64,000 nucleotides of DNA from Azospirillaceae bacterium (GTDB taxonomy: Bacteria > Pseudomonadota > Alphaproteobacteria > Azospirillales > Azospirillaceae): positions 29,846 through 93,845 of the forward strand of contig JARLIO010000011.1 in the NCBI GenBank assembly GCA_031291675.1. The letters run 5' to 3'. Under the pieces are notes generated by a model. It saw only the letters and a program-made list of their open reading frames with translations. It was not told the DNA's origin and made no database searches. The position numbers were made by a program, and so were the translations under genes. Of the stretch, positions 33,290 to 42,545 are shown one piece after another. Numbering within the stretch: position 1 is the first letter of the stretch; every line of letters starts with the position of its first letter.

Positions 33290-33715
33290 TCAGCGCGCGG
33301 CTTCGAACTTCGCCAGCTCGACCTGTGCCCGCAGATCGACCTCGTCGAGGATCGCGGTAAGACCGGGGTCATCAATGCCGTCGCGCTGAACCTTTATCGC
33401 CGCCGCCAGCGCCGTCAATTGCGCCTGGCTCAGAGAACCGCTCAGCAAGGCGTCGCGAATCTGATCGAGCTTGTCGAGAATGGTCTCGGCGCGGCGCCGG
33501 GCCTTGGCGGGACGACCCGCCGGATCGTCAACCTCCTGAAGGGCGAACAGCGGGTTGACCGTATTGATCCCCGCGGCGGCCGACGAACCGCCCGGGCCAC
33601 CGGCGCTTTCCTCCAGAGCCCGCGCGAACTCACCGTCATGAGCGACATCACCGCGGCCAAGTTTGCGCGTCGACCCCGACGGCGTCGCGATGCCTTTGGG
33701 TCCATCAACCTTCAT
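33290..33715 (-). CDS. fliX: Flagellar assembly regulator FliX
   Basis: A 141-residue FliX. It opens MKVDGPKGIATP, has a disordered Gly/Ala-rich middle, the ALQEVDD motif, and the conserved helical C-terminal half (ILDKLDQIRDALLSGSLSQA, DPGLTAILDEVDLRAQVELA). In Caulobacter FliX couples basal-body completion to sigma-54 activation through FlbD, and fliX is divergent from flgI, as here. GGGAGAGGG precedes the ATG, and a near-perfect sigma-54 promoter reads into it at 33830-33815. No flbD lies in the window. Confidence 0.93.
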   Translation of the reverse strand: MKVDGPKGIATPSGSTRKLGRGDVAHDGEFARALEESAGGPGGSSAAAGINTVNPLFALQEVDDPAGRPAKARRRAETILDKLDQIRDALLSGSLSQAQLTALAAAIKVQRDGIDDPGLTAILDEVDLRAQVELAKFEAAR

Positions 33716-33814
33716 TGGCGCCCTCTCCCAGCCGGAATGGCGTTATCAACCCGTCAATCATGCCAGCCCCGATGCCGAACGGCCCGCCCGTCGTCCAAGG
33801 AAATCCTTCGGCAA

Positions 33815-33830
33815 CGCAACGCACCTGCCA
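33815..33830 (-). promoter_or_regulatory. Sigma-54 promoter for fliX
   Basis: On the minus strand TGGCAGGTGCGTTGCG: GG at 33829-33828, ten bases, GC at 33817-33816, with TTGC as the -12. Close to the consensus TGGCAC-N5-TTGC. The start of transcription would be near 33804, about 90 bases before the fliX ATG. Confidence 0.78.
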
Positions 33831-34054
33831 ATTTCTTCGAGAATAGGCGAATCGTCCGCCAGGGTCACCTAAATTGCGGTTCGGGGCGCGGCAGACGGTT
33901 TCTGCAACCGCCTAAGCAACTCGGCAAGAATTACCGGGTTCCAGAGATGTCGGTGGCGAAATTTGCCGGACGACGCCGGGCCCATCAGCGATCAGGCGCG
34001 GCGAAAGCCCGCAAAACGCCCGAATAGCGGGTCCAGCGCGGGCGGCCGTCCCGG

Positions 34055-34070
34055 TGGCACGACATTTGTA
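34055..34070 (+). promoter_or_regulatory. Sigma-54-like promoter for flgI
   Basis: TGGCACGACATTTGTA: a full -24 (TGGCACG), and after ten bases GT in place of the usual GC (TTGT). Position fits a start near 34082, about 54 bases before the flgI ATG. The -12 mismatch may lower basal strength. Confidence 0.6.
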
Positions 34071-34135
34071 TATCATCACAGCGCAGCAAGAGCGGACGAT
34101 ACGCGCCCTGGCGCCCCCTGCTGGAGAACCCGGTC

Positions 34136-35308
34136 ATGTCACAGCCGTTTGCCACCGATCCGAACACCGCCCTCCCCCGTCATGCGGGCCAGACCCTGCG
34201 CCGGGTGCTGGTGGCGCTGCTCGCCTGCGGTCTGGCACTGCTGCCCCTGGCCCCCGCTTCGGCGGCGTCCCGGATCAAGGATGTGGTTCAGTTCGAAGGC
34301 GTCCGGAGCAACATGCTGGTCGGGTACGGTCTTGCGGTCGGCCTCAGCGGCACCGGTGACAGCCTGACCAACTCGCCCTTCACCCAGCAGAGCCTGGTCG
34401 GCATGCTGGAGCGGATGGGGATCAACACCCGCGGGGCCACACTCAACACCAAGAATGTCGCCGCGGTCATGGTCACCGCCTCCCTGCCCGCCTTTGCCGC
34501 CAAAGGAAATCGGATCGACGTCCAGGTCTCGACGCTGGGTGACGCCACCAGCCTGCTGGGCGGTGTCCTGCTGGTGACGCCGTTGATGGGAGCCGACAGC
34601 GAGGTCTACGCCGTGGCCCAGGGATCGGTGGCCGTCGCCGGCTACTCGGCCCGCGGCCAGTCGGCCAGCGTGACCCGCGGCGTGCCGACCGCGGCCCGCA
34701 TCTCCAACGGGGCCATCGTGGAACGCGAGGTCGATTTCCAGCTCGCCGACATGCAGGTCATGCGGCTGTCGCTGCTCAATCCCGATTTCACCACGGCAAC
34801 CCGCATCGCCCAGGCGATCAACGGCCTGCTGGGACCGGCAACGGCCGAGGCGATCGATCCGGCGACCGTCGCGCTGAAGATCCCCCCGCAACGGCGCAAT
34901 GATGTCGTCGGGCTGGTCACCGAGATCGAGCAACTGCGGATCCTGCCCGACCAGCCGGCCAAAGTCGTCATCGACGAACAATCGGGCGTGATCGTGATGG
35001 GCGAGAATGTGCGCATCAACACCGTCGCGGTCGCTCAGGGCAACCTGACCATCAAGATCACCGAAACGCCCCAGGTGTCCCAGCCCGGCGCCTTCGCCAA
35101 TGCCGGCTCGACGGTGACCGTTCCCCGTACCGGCATCGCTGTCGACGACAGCGGGGACAAGCGGCTCGGCGTCGTCAGCAACGGCGTCACGCTGCAGGAC
35201 CTGGTCCAGAACCTCAACGCGCTGGGCATCGGTCCACGCGACATGATTACGATCCTGCAGAGCATCAAGGCTGCAGGCGCCCTCCAAGCCGACATAGAGT
35301 TGATGTAA
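34136..35308 (+). CDS. flgI: Flagellar P-ring protein FlgI
   Basis: A 390-residue periplasmic P-ring protein. A 43-residue signal region (ending LAPASAAS) is longer than usual. Mature family segments follow: RIKDVVQFEGVRSNMLVGYG, GLSGTGDSLTNSPFTQQSLV, NVAAVMVTASLPAFAAKGNR, DVQVSTLGDATSLLGGVLLV, FTTATRIAQAINGL and the terminal DMITILQSIKAAGALQADIE. It polymerises around the rod in the peptidoglycan layer, helped by FlgA. TGGAGAACC precedes the ATG. Its stop overlaps the flgJ start (TAATG). Confidence 0.97.
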   Translation: MSQPFATDPNTALPRHAGQTLRRVLVALLACGLALLPLAPASAASRIKDVVQFEGVRSNMLVGYGLAVGLSGTGDSLTNSPFTQQSLVGMLERMGINTRGATLNTKNVAAVMVTASLPAFAAKGNRIDVQVSTLGDATSLLGGVLLVTPLMGADSEVYAVAQGSVAVAGYSARGQSASVTRGVPTAARISNGAIVEREVDFQLADMQVMRLSLLNPDFTTATRIAQAINGLLGPATAEAIDPATVALKIPPQRRNDVVGLVTEIEQLRILPDQPAKVVIDEQSGVIVMGENVRINTVAVAQGNLTIKITETPQVSQPGAFANAGSTVTVPRTGIAVDDSGDKRLGVVSNGVTLQDLVQNLNALGIGPRDMITILQSIKAAGALQADIELM

Positions 35309-35724
35309 TGACCATGCTCAATTCGGCGGCCCCCCTGGCGGCCCCCCTGGCGACCACAAGCTTCCCCGGCGACCCGTCCTCGTTCGGCCAGACCTCGTTC
35401 GGCCAGAGCTCTCTGGCCAGTTCGGGCCTGACGACGCCCAACCGGGATGCCACCGACGGCGCGGCGGCCATCATGCCGCTGCAGACCATCGACCTCGCCA
35501 AGGCGCAGGCCGCGGGTCGCGAATTCGAGGCCACGTTCCTGTCGCAAATGCTGTCATTCATGTTTGAAAGCATCAAAACCGATAAGGAATTCGGCGGCGG
35601 CCGCGGTGAAGACAGCTTCAAGACCATGCTGGTCTCCGAATACGGAAAAATGATCGCAAAGGCCGGCGGCATCGGTGTTGCCGCGCAAGTCACGCGCTAT
35701 ATCCTGAAGACGCAGGAGGTTTGA
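35308..35724 (+). CDS. flgJ: Rod-binding protein, FlgJ N-terminal domain only
   Basis: A 138-residue protein with the rod-binding domain of FlgJ (about 62-135: AAGREFEATFLSQMLSFMFE, GEDSFKTMLVSEYGKMIAKA, GVAAQVTRYILK). There is no muramidase domain, which is usual in alphaproteobacteria, where a separate enzyme opens the wall. The first 50 residues are Ser/Pro-rich with a QTSFGQSSL-type repeat. It caps the growing rod. TAATG overlap with flgI indicates coupled translation. Confidence 0.9.
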   Translation: MTMLNSAAPLAAPLATTSFPGDPSSFGQTSFGQSSLASSGLTTPNRDATDGAAAIMPLQTIDLAKAQAAGREFEATFLSQMLSFMFESIKTDKEFGGGRGEDSFKTMLVSEYGKMIAKAGGIGVAAQVTRYILKTQEV

Positions 35725-35726
35725 AA

Positions 35727-36167
35727 ATGACGCCCTTGGAAGAGCAAATCCTCAAAGCGGCAGCGGCGATGGCCGACTTCACCGAATTCCTGACCCGGGA
35801 AACCGATGCGCTGGGACGGTTCGATGTCGCGTTCACCAGCAAGAACCACACCCACAAGATGGCGTTGGCCCGTTCCGTCCTGCAATCGATCAACGCCTTG
35901 CGCGACAACAAGGCCGAGATTTCGGCGTTGAAGGCAGAGAACCCCGAGGTCCCGGCGCAGATGCACAGCGCGTGGGAGACCATGAACAGCATCGTGACGG
36001 CCAACGCCGCGGCGCTGAAGCGGGCTGAAGGCATCAGCCGCCGGGTGATTGATGTCCTGGTCGATGCCACCCGCAAGTCCAACGCCCCGGTGACGACACG
36101 CTATAGTCGCCGCGCGGTCACGACCCCGCGCGGGCCGCTTTCCGTCAGCCTCAACCGGACCTTCTGA
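35727..36167 (+). CDS. flgN: FlgN-like flagellar export chaperone
   Basis: A 146-residue mostly helical protein starting just past flgJ, with GCAGGAGG in front of the ATG. The pattern of long amphipathic helices (PLEEQILKAAAAMADFTEFL, DNKAEISALKAENPEVPAQM, SIVTANAAALKRAEGISRRV) and position after flgJ and before fliK fit FlgN-type chaperones for the hook-associated proteins FlgK and FlgL. The basic C-terminus (TTRYSRRAVTTPRGPLSVSL) is typical of the alphaproteobacterial group. Sequence similarity alone is modest, so the name rests partly on position. Confidence 0.65.
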   Translation: MTPLEEQILKAAAAMADFTEFLTRETDALGRFDVAFTSKNHTHKMALARSVLQSINALRDNKAEISALKAENPEVPAQMHSAWETMNSIVTANAAALKRAEGISRRVIDVLVDATRKSNAPVTTRYSRRAVTTPRGPLSVSLNRTF

Positions 36168-36368
36168 CCAGCACGTTCAACGTCATGGCGGTTCGCCCAG
36201 TGTCACGGCCCGGTGTCACGGACGGACAGCGGCACCAGACACAGGAAACCAGGTTCCGGGCGGCAGAAATTGCCCAGCGAGCGGCTGAAATGAACCGCTT
36301 AAGCGGGCGATTACCGCCTGCTTTCCTGTTCTCTGCACTGTTTTTCTTCGGGCCGCGAACAGTTTGAC

Positions 36369-36386
36369 TTGGCCTGCATGTTGCAT
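36369..36386 (+). promoter_or_regulatory. Sigma-54 promoter for fliK-flgD-flgE
   Basis: TTGGCCTGCATGTTGCAT: GG at 36371-36372, ten bases, GC at 36383-36384 with the full -12 TTGCA. Transcription would start near 36396, which excludes the earlier in-frame start codons and supports the GTG at 36420 for fliK. Confidence 0.8.
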
Positions 36387-36419
36387 TCATTTCACGATGA
36401 GTTGCCAATCGAGGTTACC

Positions 36420-38366
36420 GTGGATAGCTTGGCCGCACTGAATTCTCCATCGACGTCGACGCCGACATCGCCGACGACATCGACATCGCCGACGACCATC
36501 GGTGCGACGTCGGCCAAGAACGCGGCGGCGAAGGCGGCATTCAGCCGCCTGATGGACTCCCTGCTGGCCGCCTCAACGACGGCCGATGGCGCCGCGACCG
36601 CGACTTCGACCACGACGACGCCAGCCACCGGCACCTCAAGCACGGGAACCACGGATCCCGCGGCGGCCACCACGGCGTCGGCGCCGTTGGGGATCAACGC
36701 GCCGACAAGCGGGACAACGGGACTCTGGGGCTCAAACGCGGCCGGGATCGGGGCCGCGGCCACCGCGATCGCCGCGGCGGCGAGCAATAGCTTGTCGTCA
36801 ACGGAATCGGCGGCGGGCACAACGACATCTGTGGTCACGACCGCTTCGGCCAAGCCTGGTGCGACCCCAAAGACGGCCAAGACCACCGACAGCCAGAGCG
36901 CCGACGCGAGCACCGCCGCGCCCGCCCTGTTGACCGGCGCTCCCCTGATGCCGCTCGCCCTTGCGACCGCGGTAACACCGGCGACCGCGAACGGCGGAAA
37001 TGCCGGCACCGCCGGTATCGACACGGCAGGATCGAGCCAAGCCGCAGCGCCAGTCGCGGCATCGGCCGCAGCCAATACGAGCGCCATCGATCCGGGCCCG
37101 TCATTGTCAGGAGCGGCGGGCGACACCTCAACCACCGCCGGGGCCACGCCGACAACCACCCCGGCCGGGTCCGGATCCGGATCAGGCGTCACTTTTGCAA
37201 GTGCGATGGCGGATGCGCAAGCCGCAATCGCGGCCACGGCGGCAGCCGGCGCCGCAGACAAGACAGCAAGCACGACAGCGACGGCCACCACAGCGGCGGC
37301 CACGACCGCGGCAGCCACGACAGCGACGGCCGCCACCACGGCATTGGCGACGGGCACGCCGGGTACGGGCAACATCACGGTTCGTGCGTCGCGCGAACCG
37401 GCCGGACGGACCCCGACATTGACGGCAGAGCAATCCCGGACCACGACCGGCGCATCCTCACAAGCCAGCACGGATGGCACGGCGGCCACCGCCGCCACCC
37501 CGTCCGCCGATACCGCGGTCACGACCGGCCTCACCACAAACAACCCCGAGGGCCAACAACAGCACAGCGGCACCGGCGCGGATCCGGCAGGGACAGGCAG
37601 CATCGCGGGGAGCGAGACCGGCCTGGGATCCAGCGCCACGGTCGCGGCCGGCGATGCCACGGCAACCACCGCGACCGCCAGCAGCGCGGCCGGGCCAACC
37701 GACAAGATCGCCGCAACCGCGTCATCGGCGCATAGCCGGCTTGCGGATACCGAGGCTGCCGGCGACAGTGGCGCGGCGGCAACAACGACGGGCCACGCCG
37801 CCGGCGTCAGTGCCGCCGGTGCGACGGGGGCCGACCTCGGTCTGTCCGCGGGCGCGACGTCATCATCGACGGCCAGTCAAACGACGGCGGCCAACACCAC
37901 GACGACCCCGTCCCCGAACAGCCCCGCGGTCGAGCAGGTTGCTTTCTATCTGCAGAAGGCCGTCACCACAAAATCAAACCAGGTGACGATCACGCTGAAC
38001 CCGGAAGACCTGGGCAGCATTGAGATTAAATTGAAATTCGGCGGCAACGGCAGCGTCCAGGCCTCGGTCACGGCTTCGAACCCGGAGACGCTGCAAATGT
38101 TGAAGCATGATTCGCACATCCTGGAGCAGTCTTTACAGAATGCCGGGTTGCAGACCGATGGCAACAGTCTAAGCTTCGACCTGCAGCAGGGCGGCGGTTT
38201 CAGCCAGGGCAATTCCGCTGGTGACGGCGGTTCCGGTCGGCAGACCAGCGGCTATCGTCAGGCCGCAGCAAGTCTGTCGGCCACGACCGACGCCTTTGCT
38301 GCAGCCACGACGACCGCAACGCGAAGCGCGACGCTTGGCAGCGGTCGCCTCGACATTCGTTGCTGA
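36420..38366 (+). CDS. fliK: Flagellar hook-length control protein FliK
   Basis: A 648-residue FliK. The first 500 residues are extremely rich in Ala, Thr, Ser and Gly with little order, as expected for the ruler part. The conserved Flg_hook domain lies near the C-terminus (about 500-590: VEQVAFYLQKAVTTKSNQVT, LNPEDLGSIEIKLKF, NPETLQMLKHDSHILEQSLQ). It sets hook length and switches export specificity through FlhB. The GTG at 36420 is chosen because GAGG lies just upstream and the sigma-54 promoter start (about 36396) excludes earlier codons. flgD follows after 13 bases. Confidence 0.9.
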   Translation: MDSLAALNSPSTSTPTSPTTSTSPTTIGATSAKNAAAKAAFSRLMDSLLAASTTADGAATATSTTTTPATGTSSTGTTDPAAATTASAPLGINAPTSGTTGLWGSNAAGIGAAATAIAAAASNSLSSTESAAGTTTSVVTTASAKPGATPKTAKTTDSQSADASTAAPALLTGAPLMPLALATAVTPATANGGNAGTAGIDTAGSSQAAAPVAASAAANTSAIDPGPSLSGAAGDTSTTAGATPTTTPAGSGSGSGVTFASAMADAQAAIAATAAAGAADKTASTTATATTAAATTAAATTATAATTALATGTPGTGNITVRASREPAGRTPTLTAEQSRTTTGASSQASTDGTAATAATPSADTAVTTGLTTNNPEGQQQHSGTGADPAGTGSIAGSETGLGSSATVAAGDATATTATASSAAGPTDKIAATASSAHSRLADTEAAGDSGAAATTTGHAAGVSAAGATGADLGLSAGATSSSTASQTTAANTTTTPSPNSPAVEQVAFYLQKAVTTKSNQVTITLNPEDLGSIEIKLKFGGNGSVQASVTASNPETLQMLKHDSHILEQSLQNAGLQTDGNSLSFDLQQGGGFSQGNSAGDGGSGRQTSGYRQAAASLSATTDAFAAATTTATRSATLGSGRLDIRC

Positions 38367-38379
38367 AAAGGACCCGACC

Positions 38380-39111
38380 ATGACCTCCTCGATCAATTCC
38401 GTTTCGACGACGCAAAGCACATCGAGCAGTTCCAGCACGAGCTCGAATTTAACGAGCAGCACCTCCTCGACGACAAGTTCGACCAGCAGCGACCTGTCCT
38501 CAACCCTGAGCAATGAAGCCGTATTTCTTAAGTTGCTCGTGACCCAGTTACAGAATCAGGATCCTCTCAGCCCCACGGATACGTCGCAGTTCACGCAGCA
38601 GCTGGTGGAGTATGCCCAGGTCGAACAGCAGATCAAAACCAACACCAAGCTGGATACTCTGGTATCCCAGGGCAATACGACACAGACCGCCGCGGCATTG
38701 AGCTTCATCGGCATGGAGGTGCAGGTCAGTGGCGACACGACCAACTATGACGGCAGCACACCGCTTGAGTTTGCCTACACATTGTCCAGTGCCGCATCGT
38801 CGATCACAGCGACGATCACCGACTCCAGCGGCAGTACCGTCGACACCCTGACCTTGAGTACAACCTCGGGCAGCCACACCGTGACCTGGGACGGCACCAG
38901 CAGCAGCGGCAGTTCGGTGTCCTCGGGGGCCTATACCGTCAGCATCAGCGCCACGAACGCGTCGGGTTCGTCGATGGACGTCAGCGAAAGCGTCTACGGC
39001 AAAGTCACCGCGATCGAATCACAAAACTCGACCACGAGCCTCCTGCTCGGTGACGTCTCGGTCGACCTGTCCAACGTCATCGGCGCAGCACCTGCTTCAA
39101 GCACCGCTTAA
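38380..39111 (+). CDS. flgD: Flagellar hook-capping protein FlgD
   Basis: A 243-residue hook cap. A Ser/Thr stretch (about residues 8-40, more than two thirds Ser or Thr) precedes the conserved N-domain (NEAVFLKLLVTQLQNQDPLS, DTSQFTQQLVEYAQVEQQ), then the FlgD Tudor-like and Ig-like domains (VTWDGTSSSGSSVSSGAYTV, GKVTAIES, LLLGDVSVDLSNV). It caps the growing hook and guides FlgE assembly. AAAAGGACC precedes the ATG. It is co-transcribed with fliK and flgE. Confidence 0.96.
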   Translation: MTSSINSVSTTQSTSSSSSTSSNLTSSTSSTTSSTSSDLSSTLSNEAVFLKLLVTQLQNQDPLSPTDTSQFTQQLVEYAQVEQQIKTNTKLDTLVSQGNTTQTAAALSFIGMEVQVSGDTTNYDGSTPLEFAYTLSSAASSITATITDSSGSTVDTLTLSTTSGSHTVTWDGTSSSGSSVSSGAYTVSISATNASGSSMDVSESVYGKVTAIESQNSTTSLLLGDVSVDLSNVIGAAPASSTA

Positions 39112-39163
39112 CCTTCCCTCCGACCCGAATGGTCGGCCCCGGGCAGCATCAAGGAGAACCACG

Positions 39164-40417
39164 ATGAGCTTACTCGGAGCACTTCATACCGGCGTCGCCG
39201 GCTTGTCGGCATTTAGCCAAGAGCTGACGAACATTTCCAACAACATCACCAACATGAGTACCACGGCCTACAAGTCCAGCAACACGAATTTTGCGGACCT
39301 GATAACAACAGCCAACGGCGCCGCCAATGCAAGCTCCGGTGGTGTTACCACGACGACCTCGACAATGGTCACGACACAGGGCAACATCCAGCAGACATCA
39401 TCGACGACGGATGTCGCGATCTCGGGAAACGGCTTCTTCGTCGTCGAATCCGGGACCGCCTCGACGACGAGCAATGTCCTCTACACCCGTGATGGCTCGT
39501 TCTCGGTCAATACCGACGGCTACCTCGTCAATGCCGACGGCTACACGCTGATGGGCTGGAAACTCAAGTCGAACGCGCTGCCCACCTCCACCAGCGATAC
39601 ATCGAGCCTGACGCCGATCAATGTCTCGTCATCGACCGGCACCGTCGAGCAGACCAATACCGTCGACATGAACATGAACCTCGATTCCAGTTCGACGGCG
39701 CTGGCGGTGGGCACCGTCCCCTCTGAATATACGCGCGATGTCACGGTCTATGACAGCCTCGGAACCGCTCAAACTGTCGCGCTCGACTTCTACAAGACCG
39801 GCTCAAATGCCTGGACGATGCAGGTCACCGCGTCCGGCGCCACCAGCGGAACGACGACCGACGTCACCATGACCTTCAATTCCGACGGCTCGATCGCGAC
39901 GATTGGCGGAACCGCCGTGCCGCCCTATAACGCGGCGGTCGGGCCGATCGATTGGGGGAACGGGTCCGATACCAACCAGACTTTGACCCTGAACCTCAGC
40001 AGCATGACCCAATACTCGTCGAGCTTCGCCGCGACTTCGGTGACGCAGAACGGCGCCGCGATGGGGACACTCAAGAGCGTCAGCGTCGATACCAGCGGCA
40101 ATGTCGTCGCCAGTTACAGCAATGGCACGACACAGAACATCTATCAGATCGCGCTCGCAACCTTCTCTGACCCCAACGGGCTGCAATCGGTTTCCGGTAA
40201 CGTCTACAAGGAAACGCAATACAGCGGAACCTACAACCTCCAGGTATCGGGAACCAATAGCGCCGGCTCAATCAACCCCAGCTCGCTCGAGCAATCCAAT
40301 GTCGATCTGGGTACGGAATTGACCGATATGATCGTGACGCAGCGGGCATACAGCGCGGCATCGAAGATCGTCACGACCACGGACAGCATGCTGCAAACCC
40401 TGCTGTCGATGACCTGA
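39164..40417 (+). CDS. flgE: Flagellar hook protein FlgE, copy 1
   Basis: A 417-residue hook protein. It has the N-terminal motif LLGALHTGVAGLSAFSQELT plus ISNNITNMSTTAYKSSNTNF, the central FlgE domains (VAISGNGFFVVESG, VLYTRDGSFSVNTDGYLVNA, VTVYDSLGTAQTVALDFYKT) and the C-terminal coiled helix LTDMIVTQRAYSAASKIVTT. Ser and Thr together make up around a third of the chain. AAGGAG precedes the ATG. It follows flgD after 52 bases. A close paralogue begins 769 bases downstream. Confidence 0.97.
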   Translation: MSLLGALHTGVAGLSAFSQELTNISNNITNMSTTAYKSSNTNFADLITTANGAANASSGGVTTTTSTMVTTQGNIQQTSSTTDVAISGNGFFVVESGTASTTSNVLYTRDGSFSVNTDGYLVNADGYTLMGWKLKSNALPTSTSDTSSLTPINVSSSTGTVEQTNTVDMNMNLDSSSTALAVGTVPSEYTRDVTVYDSLGTAQTVALDFYKTGSNAWTMQVTASGATSGTTTDVTMTFNSDGSIATIGGTAVPPYNAAVGPIDWGNGSDTNQTLTLNLSSMTQYSSSFAATSVTQNGAAMGTLKSVSVDTSGNVVASYSNGTTQNIYQIALATFSDPNGLQSVSGNVYKETQYSGTYNLQVSGTNSAGSINPSSLEQSNVDLGTELTDMIVTQRAYSAASKIVTTTDSMLQTLLSMT

Positions 40418-41186
40418 TGCGGCGGCCGATGGACCCCGCTTGCAGCGGTACCTTGCAAGCGGCGCCCGCCTCGGCGCGCCCACGAGCGGCGCGCTGTTTC
40501 ACCGGGCGCGCGGATCGATCAACGACCACCGCACTTTCGCCAGCGTCCCGGCAATCCGCTCGCGATCGGAAAACCGGGCCCGGCTGAACGACACCCTATC
40601 GCAGCCCGAATCGGGCTCCCCCGGGCTTTGACGTTTGGCCATTTCGCGCGCCGGTGTGACATGACCTGTCCCCGACCCGCACGTGGCACCTGGCCCCTCC
40701 GCCTCCATGACCCGAGCCCAAACTTGCCTCCCGCGTTGACGTTGAACAGCGCGGGCATCGTGCTGCGCGCCCGCTGATCCCCCTTGCGGTGCGTCCCCGC
40801 CCCGGCCCCTGACGATCCTGCCGCCATTGCAAATTTCTGCCGATTCTTTGCGGCAGCCGCACAGGGATTCGGCCGGTCAACCGTGTAAAGCACAGTGATA
40901 ACAGGATGGGGTGGGACCTGGATTCCAGCAATCGCGAAGATCACCGACGATCGACGGCGAATCGAGAATCGATTTGCTCCGGAGTGCGCCCGCCACAAGG
41001 CCTGTTTATTCGATCCTTCCACGGATGATACCCGCAAAAAGGGATTGTGGTCGTAAGAAGGCGCGCCTCAGCCGAAATCAACCGACTTGATACTGCCGCG
41101 AGTTATGCCGGTTCGTGACGACGCTTGACCGCTTTCCCCCGAGCGGACGGCGGCGGACAGCCGTGCCACCGTCGAAGGAGACCACG
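40418..41186. other. Long region between the two flgE genes
   Basis: A 769-base stretch with no supported gene; open frames in it have Arg/Pro/Gly-rich products. No sigma-54 element with a proper -12 was found; GGTCGTAAGAAGGC (about 41048) has the spacing but not the sequence. Several short inverted pairs occur around 40600-40630 (GGGCCCGG, CCCGGG). It may contain the end of the flgE transcript and a separate promoter for the second flgE. Confidence 0.5.
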
Positions 41187-42437
41187 ATGAGCCTGCTCGG
41201 AGCCCTGAATACCGGTGTATCCGGACTGCTGGCGCAAAGCCAGGACTTGACCAACATTTCCAATAACATCACCAACATGAGCACCACCGCCTACAAATCC
41301 AGTAACACAAATTTCGCCGACATGGTCACGACGGCGAGTGGCGCGAGCAATGCCAGCTCCGGCGGTGTGACAACCACAACATCCTCAACCGTGACGACCC
41401 AGGGAACAATCAAACAAACCAGTTCGACAACCGACATCGCGATCTCCGGAAGCGGCTTCTTTGTCGTTGAATCGGGAACAGCATCAACCACCAACGACGT
41501 TCTCTACACGCGGGATGGCTCATTTTCCGAGAATTCAGATGGTTACCTCGTCAATAGTGACGGTTACACCCTGATGGGCTGGAAACTGACCTCGGGGAAT
41601 CTGCCCTCGTCCACCAGTGATACTTCGACCCTGACGGCGGTCAACGTCTCCTCGACGACGGGAACGGTCGAGGAAACCGGCAATGTCACGCTCAACATGA
41701 ACCTGCAATCCTCGTCGACATCGACCACGGTGGCGTCGGGGAATTCGCAATACACCCGCGATGTCACGGTCTATGACAGCCAGGGCACGGCGCAGACAGT
41801 AGCGCTGGATTTCTACAAAACTGACGCGAATACCTGGACGATGGAGGTCACGGCATCCGGCGCCACCGCGGGAACGACGACCGATGTCAGCCTGACTTTC
41901 AATTCCGACGGCTCGATCGCGACAATCGGCGGAGCCGCCGTGCCGCCCTATACCACGACCGTGTCGGGAATCGACTGGGGCAATGGCTCGTCGACCCAGA
42001 GCATCACGCTCAATCTCAGCAGCATGACGCAGTATTCGTCCAGCTTTGCGGCGACTTCGGTCACCCAGGACGGTGCCGGCGTGGGAACCTTGTCAAGCGT
42101 CAGCATCAATTCGAGCGGCGTCGTCGTTGCCTCCTACAGCAATGGCACGACACAGGACCTCTACCAGATTGCGATCGCCACCTTTTCGGACGCCAACGCG
42201 TTGCAGTCGACATCCGGCAATGCCTATAAGGAAACTCAATCGAGCGGTACCTATAATCTGTCGACATCGGGCAGCAACGGCGCCGGAAGCATCGAGACCA
42301 GCTCGCTGGAAGAATCCAACGTCGATCTGGCGACCGAATTGACGGATATGATTGTCACGCAGCGCGCCTATAGCGCTGCCTCCAAGATCGTCACGACAGT
42401 CGACAGCATGTTGCAGACGCTGATCGCGATGACCTGA
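41187..42437 (+). CDS. flgE: Flagellar hook protein FlgE, copy 2
   Basis: A 416-residue paralogue of the first FlgE, collinear along its length (LLGALNTGVSGLLAQSQDLT, DIAISGSGFFVVESGTASTT, VTVYDSQGTAQTVALDFYKT, LTDMIVTQRAYSAASKIVTT). The last 32 residues differ at three positions. Differences cluster in the exposed middle (around 150-185 and 260-320). GAAGGAG precedes the ATG, as in copy 1. It is separated from copy 1 by a long gap and ends convergent with the TPR/ATP-grasp gene, so it is probably its own transcript. Confidence 0.96.
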   Translation: MSLLGALNTGVSGLLAQSQDLTNISNNITNMSTTAYKSSNTNFADMVTTASGASNASSGGVTTTTSSTVTTQGTIKQTSSTTDIAISGSGFFVVESGTASTTNDVLYTRDGSFSENSDGYLVNSDGYTLMGWKLTSGNLPSSTSDTSTLTAVNVSSTTGTVEETGNVTLNMNLQSSSTSTTVASGNSQYTRDVTVYDSQGTAQTVALDFYKTDANTWTMEVTASGATAGTTTDVSLTFNSDGSIATIGGAAVPPYTTTVSGIDWGNGSSTQSITLNLSSMTQYSSSFAATSVTQDGAGVGTLSSVSINSSGVVVASYSNGTTQDLYQIAIATFSDANALQSTSGNAYKETQSSGTYNLSTSGSNGAGSIETSSLEESNVDLATELTDMIVTQRAYSAASKIVTTVDSMLQTLIAMT

Positions 42438-42545
42438 ACGAGCGACGAACTGAGCGGTAACACCGGGCGCCGCCGCTTGCAGCGCCGTCACCAGGGCGAC
42501 CCGGGGGAACCCCATCAGCGCGATGCGGCTCCCCCGTTCGATGCG

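Larger units (their letters stand above)
33716..34135. other. Divergent promoter region fliX / flgI
   Basis: This 420-base region holds two opposite sigma-54 elements (described separately) and is otherwise free of genes. The stretch 33850-34050 contains several TTGC and GGC pairs but none with correct GG-N10-GC spacing; it could hold activator (FlbD-like) sites, which I cannot define. Confidence 0.55.
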
